Shown piece after piece: positions 1-7,825 of a DNA stretch of 64,000 nucleotides. Source of the DNA: Tepidisphaeraceae bacterium. GTDB lineage: Bacteria; Planctomycetota; Phycisphaerae; Tepidisphaerales; Tepidisphaeraceae. Location of the stretch: assembly GCA_035998445.1 (NCBI GenBank), contig DASYHQ010000008.1, forward strand, positions 124,001 to 188,000, given 5' to 3'. The notes beneath the pieces are model-generated. The model did not search any database. It saw only the letters and a list, made by a program, of their open reading frames with translations, and was not told the DNA's origin. The stretch's first letter is position 1; every line of letters starts with the position of its first letter. Both the position numbers and the translations under genes were made by a program.

Positions 1-135
1 GATCGCCCGGTTGAACTTGCCCGGCAGGCCCTGAGTTTGCTCAGCGGCCTGCGTGTGGGCGGCGTGACCGTTGGCGTTGGCCTTGTCCTTCACGGGGGCA
101 AGGCGGCGTTCTTCCTCAACACTAATGGCGGACAT
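1..135 (-). CDS. N-terminal fragment of an unidentified protein, cut by the left edge
   Basis: An open frame starts at an ATG at 135 and runs off the window after 45 codons without a stop. It reads MSAISVEEERRLAPV at the start and ends LPGKFNRAI. An AGGGAAA stretch about nine bases upstream could be the ribosome binding site. The visible part is polar, rich in Ala, Gln and Asn, and has no signal peptide or membrane segment, so it is probably a flexible cytoplasmic N-terminus. It lies directly downstream of the PEP-CTERM gene on the same strand. The family cannot be named from this fragment. Confidence 0.55.
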   Translation of the reverse strand, partial: MSAISVEEERRLAPVKDKANANGHAAHTQAAEQTQGLPGKFNRAI

Positions 136-185
136 TGGAGATTTCCCTGTTTAAGTAACGAACTCGGACGCGCTGCGTGCTCGCG

Positions 186-1136
186 TTACCGGCGACGACG
201 CGCCAGCAACCCACACGCGGCCACGCCAATCAGACCGAGCGACGTAGGCTCGGGGACGGCGGTAAAACTCATGTTGTCCACGTAGATCTGACCCGTGCCG
301 CCCTGCGGAAGCACGATGCCCATTGCGTCGGTCGGCGTCGCGCCGGCGAGCGCGCCTCCCTTGAACTCGAATTCAGACCCCTGGGGTAGCGACCGCGTGA
401 ATGCCACGCTGGACGAGTCGGAGAGCCGGGTAACCGCGCCATCCACCACGCCGCTGCCACCGGTGAAGGTGAGCGAGAAGCGGTAGAACTCGTCGTTCGT
501 GTCGTTGGCGGCGGCGTTGGCCGAGTCATACTGGCCGAAGTTGAAGCCACTGGCGAACGACGTACCGTCCCAACCGATCGCCGACGCCGCCGACGACTCG
601 ATCGTCGAGGCCGACGACAGCGCGTCATCCTTCGCCAGGGCCTTCAGGAACAATTCGTTGCCCGTCACGCCGTCGATGTTGGCGTAGCCCAAGCCGATCG
701 TCATCGTGCGGGCACGGTTGACGCCGGCGAGCTGGTACTGGTCCTGCAACGTGACGCGGAACGTGCTGATGTTCGAACAGACGAACGAGTCGACGCGGAA
801 ATCGAACGTAGCGGTGAACGTCTTCTGGCTCGGCAGGCTGGTGTCGAACGACCCGAAGCGCGAAAAGTTCACGAAGCTGCTCGAGCTGATCGATGTCGAG
901 GTATCCGATCCCGAGTAAGCCAGGCTTCCGGTCGTGTTGGTCACCGTCTGCGATATGCCGGTACCCGTACCCACGCTCCAGTCATTCCCGGCGGTAATGA
1001 CGTAGTTCTGCTTCGGCGCAGATCCAACGGTGTCGTCGGAGAAATCCTCGGTCCACACCGTCGCGCCTTGCGCAACGCCCGTGCCGCTGAGGACGGCGAT
1101 CGTCAAGGCCGCGTGAAACTTGCTCATCTGCATCAT
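186..1136 (-). CDS. PEP-CTERM sorting domain protein
   Basis: Predicted exported protein of 316 residues. The N-terminus is a Sec signal peptide (hydrophobic stretch around residues 8-24 ending VAQGA). The body is Ser/Thr/Gly/Asp-rich and beta-like, with no catalytic motif I recognise. The C-terminus carries the complete PEP-CTERM signal: VPEP, a hydrophobic helix, then RRRR. In this family the signal directs processing by an exosortase and delivery to the envelope or exopolysaccharide matrix; no exosortase gene is visible here. The start at 1136 is favoured by AGGAG nine bases upstream; the in-frame Met at 1127 would be too far from it. The body resembles the jelly-roll-like PEP-CTERM proteins of planctomycetes, but the function is unknown. 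Confidence 0.9.
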   Translation of the reverse strand: MMQMSKFHAALTIAVLSGTGVAQGATVWTEDFSDDTVGSAPKQNYVITAGNDWSVGTGTGISQTVTNTTGSLAYSGSDTSTSISSSSFVNFSRFGSFDTSLPSQKTFTATFDFRVDSFVCSNISTFRVTLQDQYQLAGVNRARTMTIGLGYANIDGVTGNELFLKALAKDDALSSASTIESSAASAIGWDGTSFASGFNFGQYDSANAAANDTNDEFYRFSLTFTGGSGVVDGAVTRLSDSSSVAFTRSLPQGSEFEFKGGALAGATPTDAMGIVLPQGGTGQIYVDNMSFTAVPEPTSLGLIGVAACGLLARRRR

Positions 1137-1367
1137 CGTTCCTGTCTCCTGAAGGGTTGATCGAAAACTTCTTAAGTCGTCGTGATGGCGACGGGCGCAA
1201 GTGCGACGGGTGTGCTTAAATCCGGCTACGGCGCAGGCACGGCCTGTGCAGCGATGGGATGAACCGCTCCGGTCGCCAGGGACGCAGTGGCGGCTTGAGA
1301 GTGTCGGCAGGCAGGTTCAACATTAGCTGGCTGCTCAACCTCATCCATCAACAGTCGGAGGATCTAG

Positions 1368-2150
1368 TTAGGGATTCCGAGCCCGCGACCACCACGAGAG
1401 CCGAGTGTTTTTGTACGCGTCGCGTGGATCTTCGAGCGTCGCGTGACCATCAACCCACAACACGGCCATCCGCTTGCCGTGATGGGAAAACTCGTTGTTC
1501 CCATAGGTGAACTGACCCCCGGGAGCGAGGTCGCCCAGCCCTAAGTAGCCGAGAGTCCCACCATAGGCTTGGGCCCACTGATAGTTTTGCGTGGTGGCCG
1601 TTGAGAGGCGCTCGAAGATGTAAGCGCACTCTGTCGGGCGGCGGACATCCGTCACCTTTACCGGCCGCACACCGGCGTTGTAGTTCGTCTCTCCGAGCAC
1701 CACGCCATCGAATGGCAGCGACGTCGGCTGATTGCGCATGAGGTTGACCGTATACGATCGTGCAAACCGGCCCGGCTCGAGACCGTCGCGCACGTCCCGC
1801 GGGCACTGGAGCACCTTCAGTTCAATTGCCGGAAAGGTGTTGGGCACCGCAACGCTCTGCCACTGCACCTGTTCAACTTTCACACCGAGGAATGGCGCGA
1901 TGGCTCGGTCCCAGTTCGAATGGACCGCTCTGGCGTGCATCGGGAACACGCCCTTATTGGCATTCTGGTACATCGTCGTCGCCATGCCGAGTTGCCGCAG
2001 GTTGCTCACGCACTGGACGTCCTGCGCGCTCTTGCGGGCCTTCCCCAACGCCGGAAGCAAAATGCTGATCAGCAAGGCGATGATACCGATGACAACCAGC
2101 AGTTCCACCAAGGTGAACGCGCTTGAACGGGACGGGTGTCGAGCGGACAT
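1368..2150 (-). CDS. Type II secretion/prepilin-like protein with N-terminal methylation domain
   Basis: A 260-residue pseudopilin-like protein. After a short basic leader ([11 protein letters not shown]) it has the type IV prepilin signature [17 protein letters not shown], with the conserved Glu five residues after the cleavage Phe, followed by [10 protein letters not shown] as in the very large planctomycete family of such proteins. The C-terminal part has the H-x-DG-H pattern ([18 protein letters not shown]) typical of the family. The start at 2150 is chosen because GGAG lies eight bases upstream and it gives a normal short leader; the frame is open upstream to 2228. It is divergent from an AraC-type regulator. 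These proteins are thought to be envelope-anchored, and their individual functions are mostly unknown. Confidence 0.88.
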   Translation of the reverse strand: MSARHPSRSSAFTLVELLVVIGIIALLISILLPALGKARKSAQDVQCVSNLRQLGMATTMYQNANKGVFPMHARAVHSNWDRAIAPFLGVKVEQVQWQSVAVPNTFPAIELKVLQCPRDVRDGLEPGRFARSYTVNLMRNQPTSLPFDGVVLGETNYNAGVRPVKVTDVRRPTECAYIFERLSTATTQNYQWAQAYGGTLGYLGLGDLAPGGQFTYGNNEFSHHGKRMAVLWVDGHATLEDPRDAYKNTRLSWWSRARNP

Positions 2151-2392
2151 GATGGGAACTCCTCTTACGTACAGACCGACCCAACGCCGCGGATCGAAGG
2201 GAATGAACTTACGGGAAGTATGGGCCATGAATGGTCCATCGGCCAGTCGATATTGCGACCAAAAAATTAGGATTTGCGTCAGAAAAGAGGTACTCTGCGG
2301 GGTAACGAACAGACCGCTCTCTCGCGCGTAAGGACCGTAGCAGTAACGAACTAACGGTTCCCCGCGAGCTGCGGGTTTTCACGGAGGCACGG
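2151..2392. promoter_or_regulatory. Divergent control region between the prepilin-like gene and the AraC-type regulator
   Basis: This 242-base gap must hold the promoters of both divergent genes. It contains an AT-rich stretch near 2255-2275 within otherwise GC-rich DNA, the ribosome site of the minus-strand gene at 2159-2163, and GGAGG at 2383-2387 ahead of the GTG start of the regulator. I could not identify a convincing operator palindrome by eye. Regulators of this architecture usually control an adjacent gene, so the gap is the first place to look for its site. Confidence 0.4.
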
Positions 2393-3556
2393 GTGGCTCA
2401 GGATCATGTGAAGGTCGCGGTACTCGTCGACAGCTCCACCGGCTGGGGTCGGCGGTTGATCCAGGGCATCCTGCAGTACGCGCGGCAACACGGTGAGTGG
2501 AAGATTTGGGTTGAACCGCGTGGCCAGCACGAGCATTTGCGCCCGCCGCCGGGGTGGGTTGGACATGGCGTGATCGCGCGCGTCAGCACGAAGTCGATGG
2601 CCGACGAACTGGCGGCGATGCGCCTGCCGATCGTGAACGTCTCCGGTTTGAAGCTGCCCAGCGTGACGTTCCCCACCGTCACCACCGACCCCGATGCCTC
2701 GACGCGCCTGGCGGCCGACCATTTTCTCGATCGCGGGTTTCAGCATTTCGCCTACTACGGCACGCCGCGCTTCCCCGCGGCGCGGGCGCACTACCAGTCG
2801 TACGCCGACGTGCTGGCGCAGCATGGGAAATCGTGCGCGTTTTACACCCCCTCGGCCGGCATCGCGGGCTTCGAGGCGCACCAAGCCGACCTGGCGCGTT
2901 GGCTGACGACGCTGCCGAAACCGTGCGCCGTCCTCTGCTGGGGCCTGCGTGGCTTGGCCTTGCTCGATGCGTGCGCCTCGGCGAAGCTTGACGTGCCGGG
3001 CGATGTCGCGGTGCTGTCGGGCGATTACGACGACTTGCTGTGCGAGGCGGCCACCCCACCGCTGTCGGGCATCGAGACGCCGTCGGAGTTGATCGGTCAT
3101 GAGGCAGCGTCGCTGCTGGACCGGTTGATGCACGACCGGCCGATCGACCACCAGCGCGTGCTGGTGCTGCCGACGCGCGTCGTCGCACGGCAGTCGTCCG
3201 ACGTGTTGGCGATCGACGACCCGGACATGGCCGCAGCGCTGCAGTTCATCCGCAACCACGCCGGCGAGCCAATCGACGTCGACGCGATCGTCGCCAGCAT
3301 CCCCTGCAGCCGGCGGTCGCTCGAGCGCAAGTTCGAGCGGTGGCTCGGCCGCACGCCGGCGATGGAGATCCGTCGGGTGCAACTGGAACGGGCCAAGCAA
3401 TTGTTGGTGGAGACCGACCTGCCGATCCCCCGCGTCGCCGCGGCGTCGGGGTTCGGCTCGGGCATGTACATGTCGCAGGCGTTCAAGTCGGCGATCGGGC
3501 TGACACCGTTGCGCTACCGTAGCCAGATGCGCGCACGATCAGCGGGTGGGCGGTAG
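2393..3556 (+). CDS. XylR-like transcriptional regulator (LacI-type sensor plus AraC-type HTH)
   Basis: A 387-residue DNA-binding regulator. Residues 1-270 resemble the periplasmic-binding-protein fold sensor of LacI/GalR and XylR proteins (VKVAVLVDSSTGWGRRLI near the start, LAADHFLDRGFQHFAYYG in the middle). Residues about 280-380 are an AraC/XylS double helix-turn-helix (SIPCSRRSLERKFERWLGR, then IPRVAAASGFGSGMYMSQAF). Such fusions normally bind a sugar ligand in the N-terminal domain and activate sugar-use genes; the ligand here is unknown. Translation starts at GTG 2393, with GGAGG five bases upstream. It is divergent from the prepilin-like gene, its most likely target, and is followed after 117 bases by ridA. 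Confidence 0.9.
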   Translation: MAQDHVKVAVLVDSSTGWGRRLIQGILQYARQHGEWKIWVEPRGQHEHLRPPPGWVGHGVIARVSTKSMADELAAMRLPIVNVSGLKLPSVTFPTVTTDPDASTRLAADHFLDRGFQHFAYYGTPRFPAARAHYQSYADVLAQHGKSCAFYTPSAGIAGFEAHQADLARWLTTLPKPCAVLCWGLRGLALLDACASAKLDVPGDVAVLSGDYDDLLCEAATPPLSGIETPSELIGHEAASLLDRLMHDRPIDHQRVLVLPTRVVARQSSDVLAIDDPDMAAALQFIRNHAGEPIDVDAIVASIPCSRRSLERKFERWLGRTPAMEIRRVQLERAKQLLVETDLPIPRVAAASGFGSGMYMSQAFKSAIGLTPLRYRSQMRARSAGGR

Positions 3557-3673
3557 CTGCAGCTTGCGGAAGTCGAAGGCCTGAAACCTCTGGAAACGGC
3601 GCGACTTTCCCCTTGGGACGGGTCGGCGTATCATGCCGCCCCACCTAACCTAACACCAAGGAGCCGATCGAGC

Positions 3674-4093
3674 ATGGCCAGCAGCGACATCAACATCACC
3701 GTCACCCAGCGCGCGGGCCGCGCGACCGCCAGCAGTGGATCGAAGTGGGAGCCGCTGATGGGCTACAGCCGCGCGGTGCGCAGCGGCAACGTGATCGCCG
3801 TCACCGGCACGGTCGGCGTGAACGCCGACGGTACCTATTCACCCAACGTGGGCGACCAGGCCCGCCGGTCGCTGGCGATCATTCAGGCGGCCATCGAGTC
3901 CTTGGGTGGCAAGGTCGAGCACGTCATCCGCACGCGCATGTACGTGACCGATGTGACCCAGTGGGAAGCGGTCGCCAAGGTGCACGGCGAAATCTTCGGC
4001 GAGATCCGCCCCGCCACCAGCATCCTGGAAGTGCCCCGCCTGATCGACGCCGATGCGAAGATTGAGATCGAGGCCGACGCGATCGTCGCTTGA
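3674..4093 (+). CDS. RidA family protein (YjgF/YER057c/UK114)
   Basis: A 139-residue protein of the RidA family, whose best-known members hydrolyse reactive enamine/imine intermediates released by PLP enzymes. Family features seen: the central VIAVTGTVGVNADG, the SLAIIQAAIESLGG helix, VIRTRMYVTDVTQWEAV, and the C-terminal RPATSILEVPRLIDADAKIE with the conserved Arg. RidA is usually about 125-130 residues; the N-terminus here is slightly longer. The ribosome site AAGGAG precedes the ATG by about ten bases. Members of the RidA subgroups other than RidA itself are functionally diverse, and this sequence could belong to one of them. It faces the convergent HEAT/TPR gene, whose end lies 13 bases away. 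Confidence 0.93.
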   Translation: MASSDINITVTQRAGRATASSGSKWEPLMGYSRAVRSGNVIAVTGTVGVNADGTYSPNVGDQARRSLAIIQAAIESLGGKVEHVIRTRMYVTDVTQWEAVAKVHGEIFGEIRPATSILEVPRLIDADAKIEIEADAIVA

Positions 4094-4106
4094 GATGTAG
4101 TGGAGC

Positions 4107-4760
4107 TTACCCTTCGCCCTTCAGCTCTTTGATCGTCTGCTTCACGCAATCCAGGTGCGGGTTCAGCACCAGCGCGCGCTCGTAGGCGGCGATGGCCTCG
4201 TCGGCCTGCTCGAGATGCGCGTAGCAATGGCCAAGGCCAGCCCAGGCGCCGAAGTGTTCGGGCATCAGTTCGACGGTCTTGCGGCAGTCGTCGATCGACT
4301 CGTCGTATCGTTCGCGAAGGTAGTGGACGATCGCCCGCTGGTTGTACGGCTCGGCAAAGTCGGGGGCGATCTCGACGGCGTGGGTGAAGTGGTCGGCGGC
4401 TTCGTCAAACTCGCGGCGGTTCAAGCACTGCAGGCCGTGCATTAGTTCCTTGTTGGCCTGCGGCGGGCCAAGTCGGAACCAGATCGACCAGAGCGCGTGC
4501 TCGGCCATCTGGTTCACGATCGGGTCGACGTCGCGCAACTGGCGGGCCAACTCACCGATACACCGTCGCCCGCCGACCAAGCTCAGCGCCAGTGCCGCAA
4601 CCTTGCGCACGTCGCACTGGTTGCTCGACAGCAGATCGGTGATCTGCCGTGGCGTCCAGCGATCCTTCAGCAGGCCGCACAGGCCGGACAGGTCGCGCGC
4701 TTCCAGCAGCGGCTGGACCGCTTTCACGAAGGTCGCGGGATCGATGGGTTCTACTGTCAT
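4107..4760 (-). CDS. HEAT-repeat plus TPR-repeat protein
   Basis: A 217-residue cytoplasmic protein made of helical repeats. The N-terminal half has HEAT-like helices (DVRKVAALALSLVGGRRCIGEL, PIVNQMAEHALWSIWF). The C-terminal half holds about three tetratricopeptide repeats (REFDEAADHFTHAVEIAPDF, YDESIDDCRKTVELMPEHF, ADEAIAAYERALVLNPHL) with the canonical Gly/Ala and Pro positions. Such repeats bind partner proteins; no enzyme signature is present. The start is taken at the ATG giving MTVEPIDP. A GTG at 4799 in the same frame is possible, but neither has a strong ribosome site. The function is unknown beyond a scaffold-like role inferred from the fold. Confidence 0.85.
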   Translation of the reverse strand: MTVEPIDPATFVKAVQPLLEARDLSGLCGLLKDRWTPRQITDLLSSNQCDVRKVAALALSLVGGRRCIGELARQLRDVDPIVNQMAEHALWSIWFRLGPPQANKELMHGLQCLNRREFDEAADHFTHAVEIAPDFAEPYNQRAIVHYLRERYDESIDDCRKTVELMPEHFGAWAGLGHCYAHLEQADEAIAAYERALVLNPHLDCVKQTIKELKGEG

Positions 4761-4829
4761 CACCGAAGAACGATAGGCAGCGTTTGCCGCCGGTTCCACG
4801 ATTGCCGCAGCGGTTCAACCCGCTTTGGA

Positions 4830-5042
4830 CTAATTCGTGTTCGGCCGGCGATGCATGGGCGCGGCGCGATCGGAATTGGGCACCTGCGCCTCAGGCGAGA
4901 ACGGCGACGCGTAGTACGCCCGCCGCTGCAATTCGCTGTCGCCCAACCGGCGCGGCTTGTAGCCCGTCTCCAGGCGATCACCGCAACCGCAGGCCATCAC
5001 AACGCCCACGCCGATCAAAACATGTCGCAAAATCAATGGCAC
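4830..5042 (-). CDS. Small predicted lipoprotein
   Basis: A 70-residue protein starting at a GTG, with a short basic n-region (PLILRH), a hydrophobic core (VLIGVGVV) and a lipobox VMAC. It is therefore predicted to be lipidated on Cys18 and anchored in the membrane. The mature part is short, polar and rich in Arg and Pro (GYKPRRLGDSELQRRAYY). The open frame extends upstream to 5078, but the longer version puts an acidic leader before the signal peptide, so the internal GTG is preferred. It is on the minus strand, divergent from the Yip1-like gene. No homologous family is recognised. Confidence 0.6.
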   Translation of the reverse strand: MPLILRHVLIGVGVVMACGCGDRLETGYKPRRLGDSELQRRAYYASPFSPEAQVPNSDRAAPMHRRPNTN

Positions 5043-5182
5043 GTTAAAACCATAACCTGCATTGGCGCTATCGTCCACGGCACCGGGTGACCTTGCGACG
5101 AACGAGCCGAATGGCGCTTATCGGACCCGATCGTGAAATTCATCACATTGCGTCGCGCGCAGTGTTGCGACAGAATGCCACG

Positions 5183-5881
5183 ATGGCCAAGTACGAGCCC
5201 CCCGCTCACATCGAGATCGCCGCCTTGCGGGCACAGCAGGTGCAGGACATCGATTTGATGGCATCCGGTCCTGGCATTCCGTGGGAAGACCGCGGCACGC
5301 ACGGTCCCGTCAGTGGATTCTTCAAGACGGCCGGCCAAAGCCTATCAAAGCCGGCCCACATGTACTCGCTGCTGCGCCGCCCGAACACAACCGGCGACGC
5401 GCGCAACTTCATCTTCGCCTGCGGCACGATGTGGTCGCTTGGCGCGCTGCTGCACGGCATCGTGACGGCTACCGGCATTCGCGGTGGTGACGCCGCGCGT
5501 AGCAGCCTGCTGCCGTACGCGCTGCTGATCATCGCGGCGCCGTTCGTGTTGTACGGGCTAATGTCAATCGCGACGGGCATCTTCAGCACGATCATCGAAA
5601 GCGAGCTGAAGAAGGGAACGCCGCGTTCGCTTGCGACCAACGTCTTCGCCTACGCCGCCGGCCCAAGCGTGCTGGCCCCCCTGCTGCTGCCGATCCACTG
5701 GGCCGGCGCGGCAATCGTGGTGCTTTGGATGACGGTGACGGTGATCGTCGGCGCGCGCACGCGCATGCGACTGAGCGTCACCGGCGGCACGATCGGCGCG
5801 GTGCTCAGCATGGCGGCGATCGTCGGCATTACCGTCGGCGCGTACTTTGGACTGAACCGCCTGTGGTGGATCATCTCCTAG
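5183..5881 (+). CDS. Yip1-like integral membrane protein
   Basis: A 232-residue membrane protein. After a soluble N-terminal segment of about 70 residues (MAKYEPPAHIEIAALRAQQ...) comes a motif resembling the start of Yip1-type domains (HMYSLLRRPN), then about five hydrophobic segments (FIFACGTMWSLGALLHG, LLPYALLIIAAPFVLYGLM, NVFAYAAGPSVLAPLLL, AAIVVLWMTVTVIVGA, VLSMAAIVGITVGAYFG). Bacterial Yip1-domain proteins have no settled function. The frame is open upstream to a GTG at 5087; I chose the internal ATG because the upstream part looks non-conserved, but the ribosome site is weak. Its stop codon overlaps the start of the methyltransferase gene by one base. Confidence 0.65.
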   Translation: MAKYEPPAHIEIAALRAQQVQDIDLMASGPGIPWEDRGTHGPVSGFFKTAGQSLSKPAHMYSLLRRPNTTGDARNFIFACGTMWSLGALLHGIVTATGIRGGDAARSSLLPYALLIIAAPFVLYGLMSIATGIFSTIIESELKKGTPRSLATNVFAYAAGPSVLAPLLLPIHWAGAAIVVLWMTVTVIVGARTRMRLSVTGGTIGAVLSMAAIVGITVGAYFGLNRLWWIIS

Positions 5882-6687
5882 TGAACCGCGCCGCCCCCCA
5901 CGACCTCCGGACGCGCCGCGCCCGCCTGCTGGCGCGCATCCAACGCAAGTACGATACGGCCGACGATGTGCTGTCGATCGGGCCGTTGCGCGTGCCGTTC
6001 ACGCGCGTGAAGGACCCGGACGTGGTGCTGGACCAGCTTGCCGAGGCCGCCGACCAACGCGAGCGAGAAACGGGCGAACGCATCGACCTCCAGCACCTGC
6101 CCTACTGGGCCGAACTGTGGGACAGCGCCTACGGCGTCGCCGAGCGACTGGTGGCGCGATCGAATGCATGGGGACTTGGCGACCCGAAGCTCGTGCTCGA
6201 TCTCGGCTGCGGAATGGGGCTGACCGGCACCGTGGCGGCGCAGCTGCGGGCGAGCGTGATGCTAGCCGATCTGGAGGCTGAAGCGTTGCTGTTCGCGCAG
6301 TACAACGCCTCCCAGACCGGCGACGCCCACCTCGTCCCGCGGCACATTACGGGTCGCCATCGCAGGGGGCTGCAGTACAGGAATTACCGCCGATGGGTGC
6401 CGCGCGTGCGCGCCCGGCAGATCAACTGGCAGACCGACCATCTCGGCGAGCAGTTCGACCTGATCCTCGGCGCCGACATCCTCTACGACAAGACGCAGTG
6501 GCCTTTCCTGGACGCATTCTTCCGCGAACACCTCGCGCCCGGTGGCGTCGTTATCTTGGGCGAACCCGGCCGCGCCACCGGCGATCTATTCGTTAACTGG
6601 ATTGTCGAACGCAACTGGTCGCTCGACCGCATCGAAGTGCTCGTGCCGACTCGGGGCAAGCCCATCCGTATTTTTGAATTGCACTGA
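5881..6687 (+). CDS. SAM-dependent methyltransferase (lysine methyltransferase METTL/NNT1-like)
   Basis: A 268-residue class I methyltransferase. Motif I is LVLDLGCGMGLTGTVAA, with the acidic residue ending strand 2 in MLADLEAEALLFAQYN, and a post-motif FDLILGADILYDKTQWPF that matches the D-(I/V)-(L/V)-Y-D signature of family 16 protein methyltransferases. The upstream segment LPYWAELWDSAYGVAERLV is also typical of that family (PY-x2-x-W). The substrate is probably a protein residue but is not identifiable. The start GTG at 5881 shares its first base with the TAG stop of the preceding gene, so the two are likely translationally coupled and may act together at the membrane. Confidence 0.85.
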   Translation: MNRAAPHDLRTRRARLLARIQRKYDTADDVLSIGPLRVPFTRVKDPDVVLDQLAEAADQRERETGERIDLQHLPYWAELWDSAYGVAERLVARSNAWGLGDPKLVLDLGCGMGLTGTVAAQLRASVMLADLEAEALLFAQYNASQTGDAHLVPRHITGRHRRGLQYRNYRRWVPRVRARQINWQTDHLGEQFDLILGADILYDKTQWPFLDAFFREHLAPGGVVILGEPGRATGDLFVNWIVERNWSLDRIEVLVPTRGKPIRIFELH

Positions 6688-6737
6688 AAAGCACTCGCTC
6701 GCGCCCAGCATTTATGCGCGTGCCGGTTCTAAGTCGT

Positions 6738-7016
6738 CCTGAGAGCGTGTCAGATAACGACGCCGCGTCCGCTCCGACCGTAGCATGGGTGTCCCGCCCA
6801 TGGAGCCGCGGTACCCCGCGGTGTCGGGCCGTACTCGGCCCGAGGTAACGAGCGCAAGCGATCTGCTCTTCCATTGATACTGACAACCCCTTCGCTGGCG
6901 CAATTGCTATTCGGATGGTTTACCCTCCGACGTGTCGGCATAACGACACTATGGGCTCTGGCGTCCATGCTACGGTGACGACCGGCCCCGACCGCGTTCT
7001 TTATCACTCTCTGAGG
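6738..7016. repeat. Long degenerate family A element (copy A1)
   Basis: The region is bounded by an inverted repeat: CCTGAGAG-GTGT at 6738-6750 against CACTCTCTGAGG ending at 7016. Inside the left end is the palindrome TAGCATGGGTGTCCCGCCCATG (6781-6802), and near the right end CCATGCTACGGT (6965-6976). The 20 bases GCCGCGTCCGCTCCGACCGT at 6762-6781 also occur on the opposite strand in the copy at 23077-23294. Compared with the 139-bp copies the core here is longer and diverged. Confidence 0.7.
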
Positions 7017-7084
7017 TGCTCCGAAGGATCTCTTTCTTTTTGAGTGAATACGGGGGGGAGATCCTTCTGAGTACCTCAGGATGA
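7011..7084. repeat. Family B palindromic element (copy B1)
   Basis: An imperfect inverted repeat with 22-base arms, 7011-7032 and 7058-7079, two mismatches, ending CAGGATGAC. The arms match the other family B copies (CTGAGGTACTCCGAAGGATCTC-like). It overlaps the right end of the long family A element by a few bases. No coding potential is seen; the short frames across it are translations of the repeat. Confidence 0.8.
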
Positions 7085-7130
7085 CGAACGGCAGTTACGC
7101 GGCTTTCCAAGCAGAATGCGCGTCCAAAGA

Positions 7131-7160
7131 AAACGCCCGGATCAGATGATCCGGGCGTTT
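7131..7160. terminator. Hairpin, possible intrinsic terminator
   Basis: A perfect 14-bp stem (AAACGCCCGGATCA and its complement) with a two-base loop, flanked by A-rich sequence on the left. It is more than 400 bases from any gene end, so if it is a terminator it would act on an unannotated transcript. It may instead be another repeat remnant. Confidence 0.5.
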
Positions 7161-7452
7161 CGAAGACAAAATAAAACAGAGTTCCGCACGTGCCGTGTGA
7201 GAGCGGTTCAGTCAAACCCATGTAAAATAAACGGGGCCAGTTCCGATCCGGAGGGTGCTCCGGTCTATCCCACCGTCAGTTTCCTGTCTATGGCCCAACG
7301 TCGCACAGACCGTTGGACACCGCAGGCTTACATCGGGCAGGCGGAAAGCCTCATGGGTTGATTATAGGTTTAACCAAATATGTGCCCTCAAGCTCGAACA
7401 CTGAAGAACATCCGTTTCATTGAATACTATCGGTGCGAGTCGTCGTTGACAA

Positions 7453-7602
7453 TCAGGAAATACGGCGATTCCCGCGTCGCATCACCGGACGCACCGGGAT
7501 CGGCACCGCCGAGCGCGATCGCATCCGCATGACCGTTTCAAGCCGCACAACCAAGCCCACAAACAGGACGGCGGCCGCGATGAAGTACGAGGTGATAAGC
7601 AT
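7453..7602 (-). CDS. Small single-pass membrane protein, 49 residues
   Basis: An ATG at 7602 opens a 49-codon frame ending in TGA at 7453-7455. The product starts MLITSYFIAAAVLFVGLVV, a clear membrane segment from residue 2 to 19, followed by a strongly basic tail with many Arg residues (RMRSRSAVPIPVRPVMRRG) expected to stay in the cytoplasm. A perfect TATAAT lies only five bases upstream of the ATG, so the transcript would begin at or next to the start codon and no Shine-Dalgarno is present. It stands alone in an otherwise repeat-filled 1.1-kb gap. The function is unknown; similar short basic membrane peptides often modulate larger membrane complexes. Confidence 0.5.
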   Translation of the reverse strand: MLITSYFIAAAVLFVGLVVRLETVMRMRSRSAVPIPVRPVMRRGNRRIS

Positions 7603-7607
7603 GTGAG

Positions 7608-7613
7608 ATTATA
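7608..7613 (-). promoter_or_regulatory. Perfect -10 element for a leaderless small gene
   Basis: TATAAT on the minus strand, five bases before the ATG at 7602. Given the usual 6-8 base distance from the -10 to the start site, transcription should begin at the start codon itself. The -35 region is not well conserved. Confidence 0.5.
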
Positions 7614-7700
7614 CGCCTGCTACATGCACGCGTTCGAGCGGGAACGGCGGATTTGAAAGAGAAAGTGGGATTTATTTTTTGGCTGCTGCAAGGCTCAATC

Positions 7701-7784
7701 CGTCATCCTGAGATACTCCGAAGGATCTCCCCCCGTCTTTGGCTGTGGGGCGGAAGAGATCCTTCGGAGTACCTGAGGATGACG
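7701..7784. repeat. Family B palindromic element (copy B2)
   Basis: Best-preserved copy of family B: arms of 29 bases at 7701-7729 and 7756-7784 with two mismatches, starting CGTCATCCTGAGATACTCCG. The loop of 26 bases is not conserved. It lies 41 bases downstream of the stop of the receiver-GAF gene and could act as its transcription or mRNA 3' end structure. Confidence 0.85.
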
Positions 7785-7825
7785 GTGGTACGTGGGTGGC
7801 GCTGGCGGCTTGCCTTTGATCAGGC

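Noticed and set aside
7116-7361. 81-codon frame near the hairpin at 7131
   Set aside because: It reads through the palindrome and shows no protein-like features.
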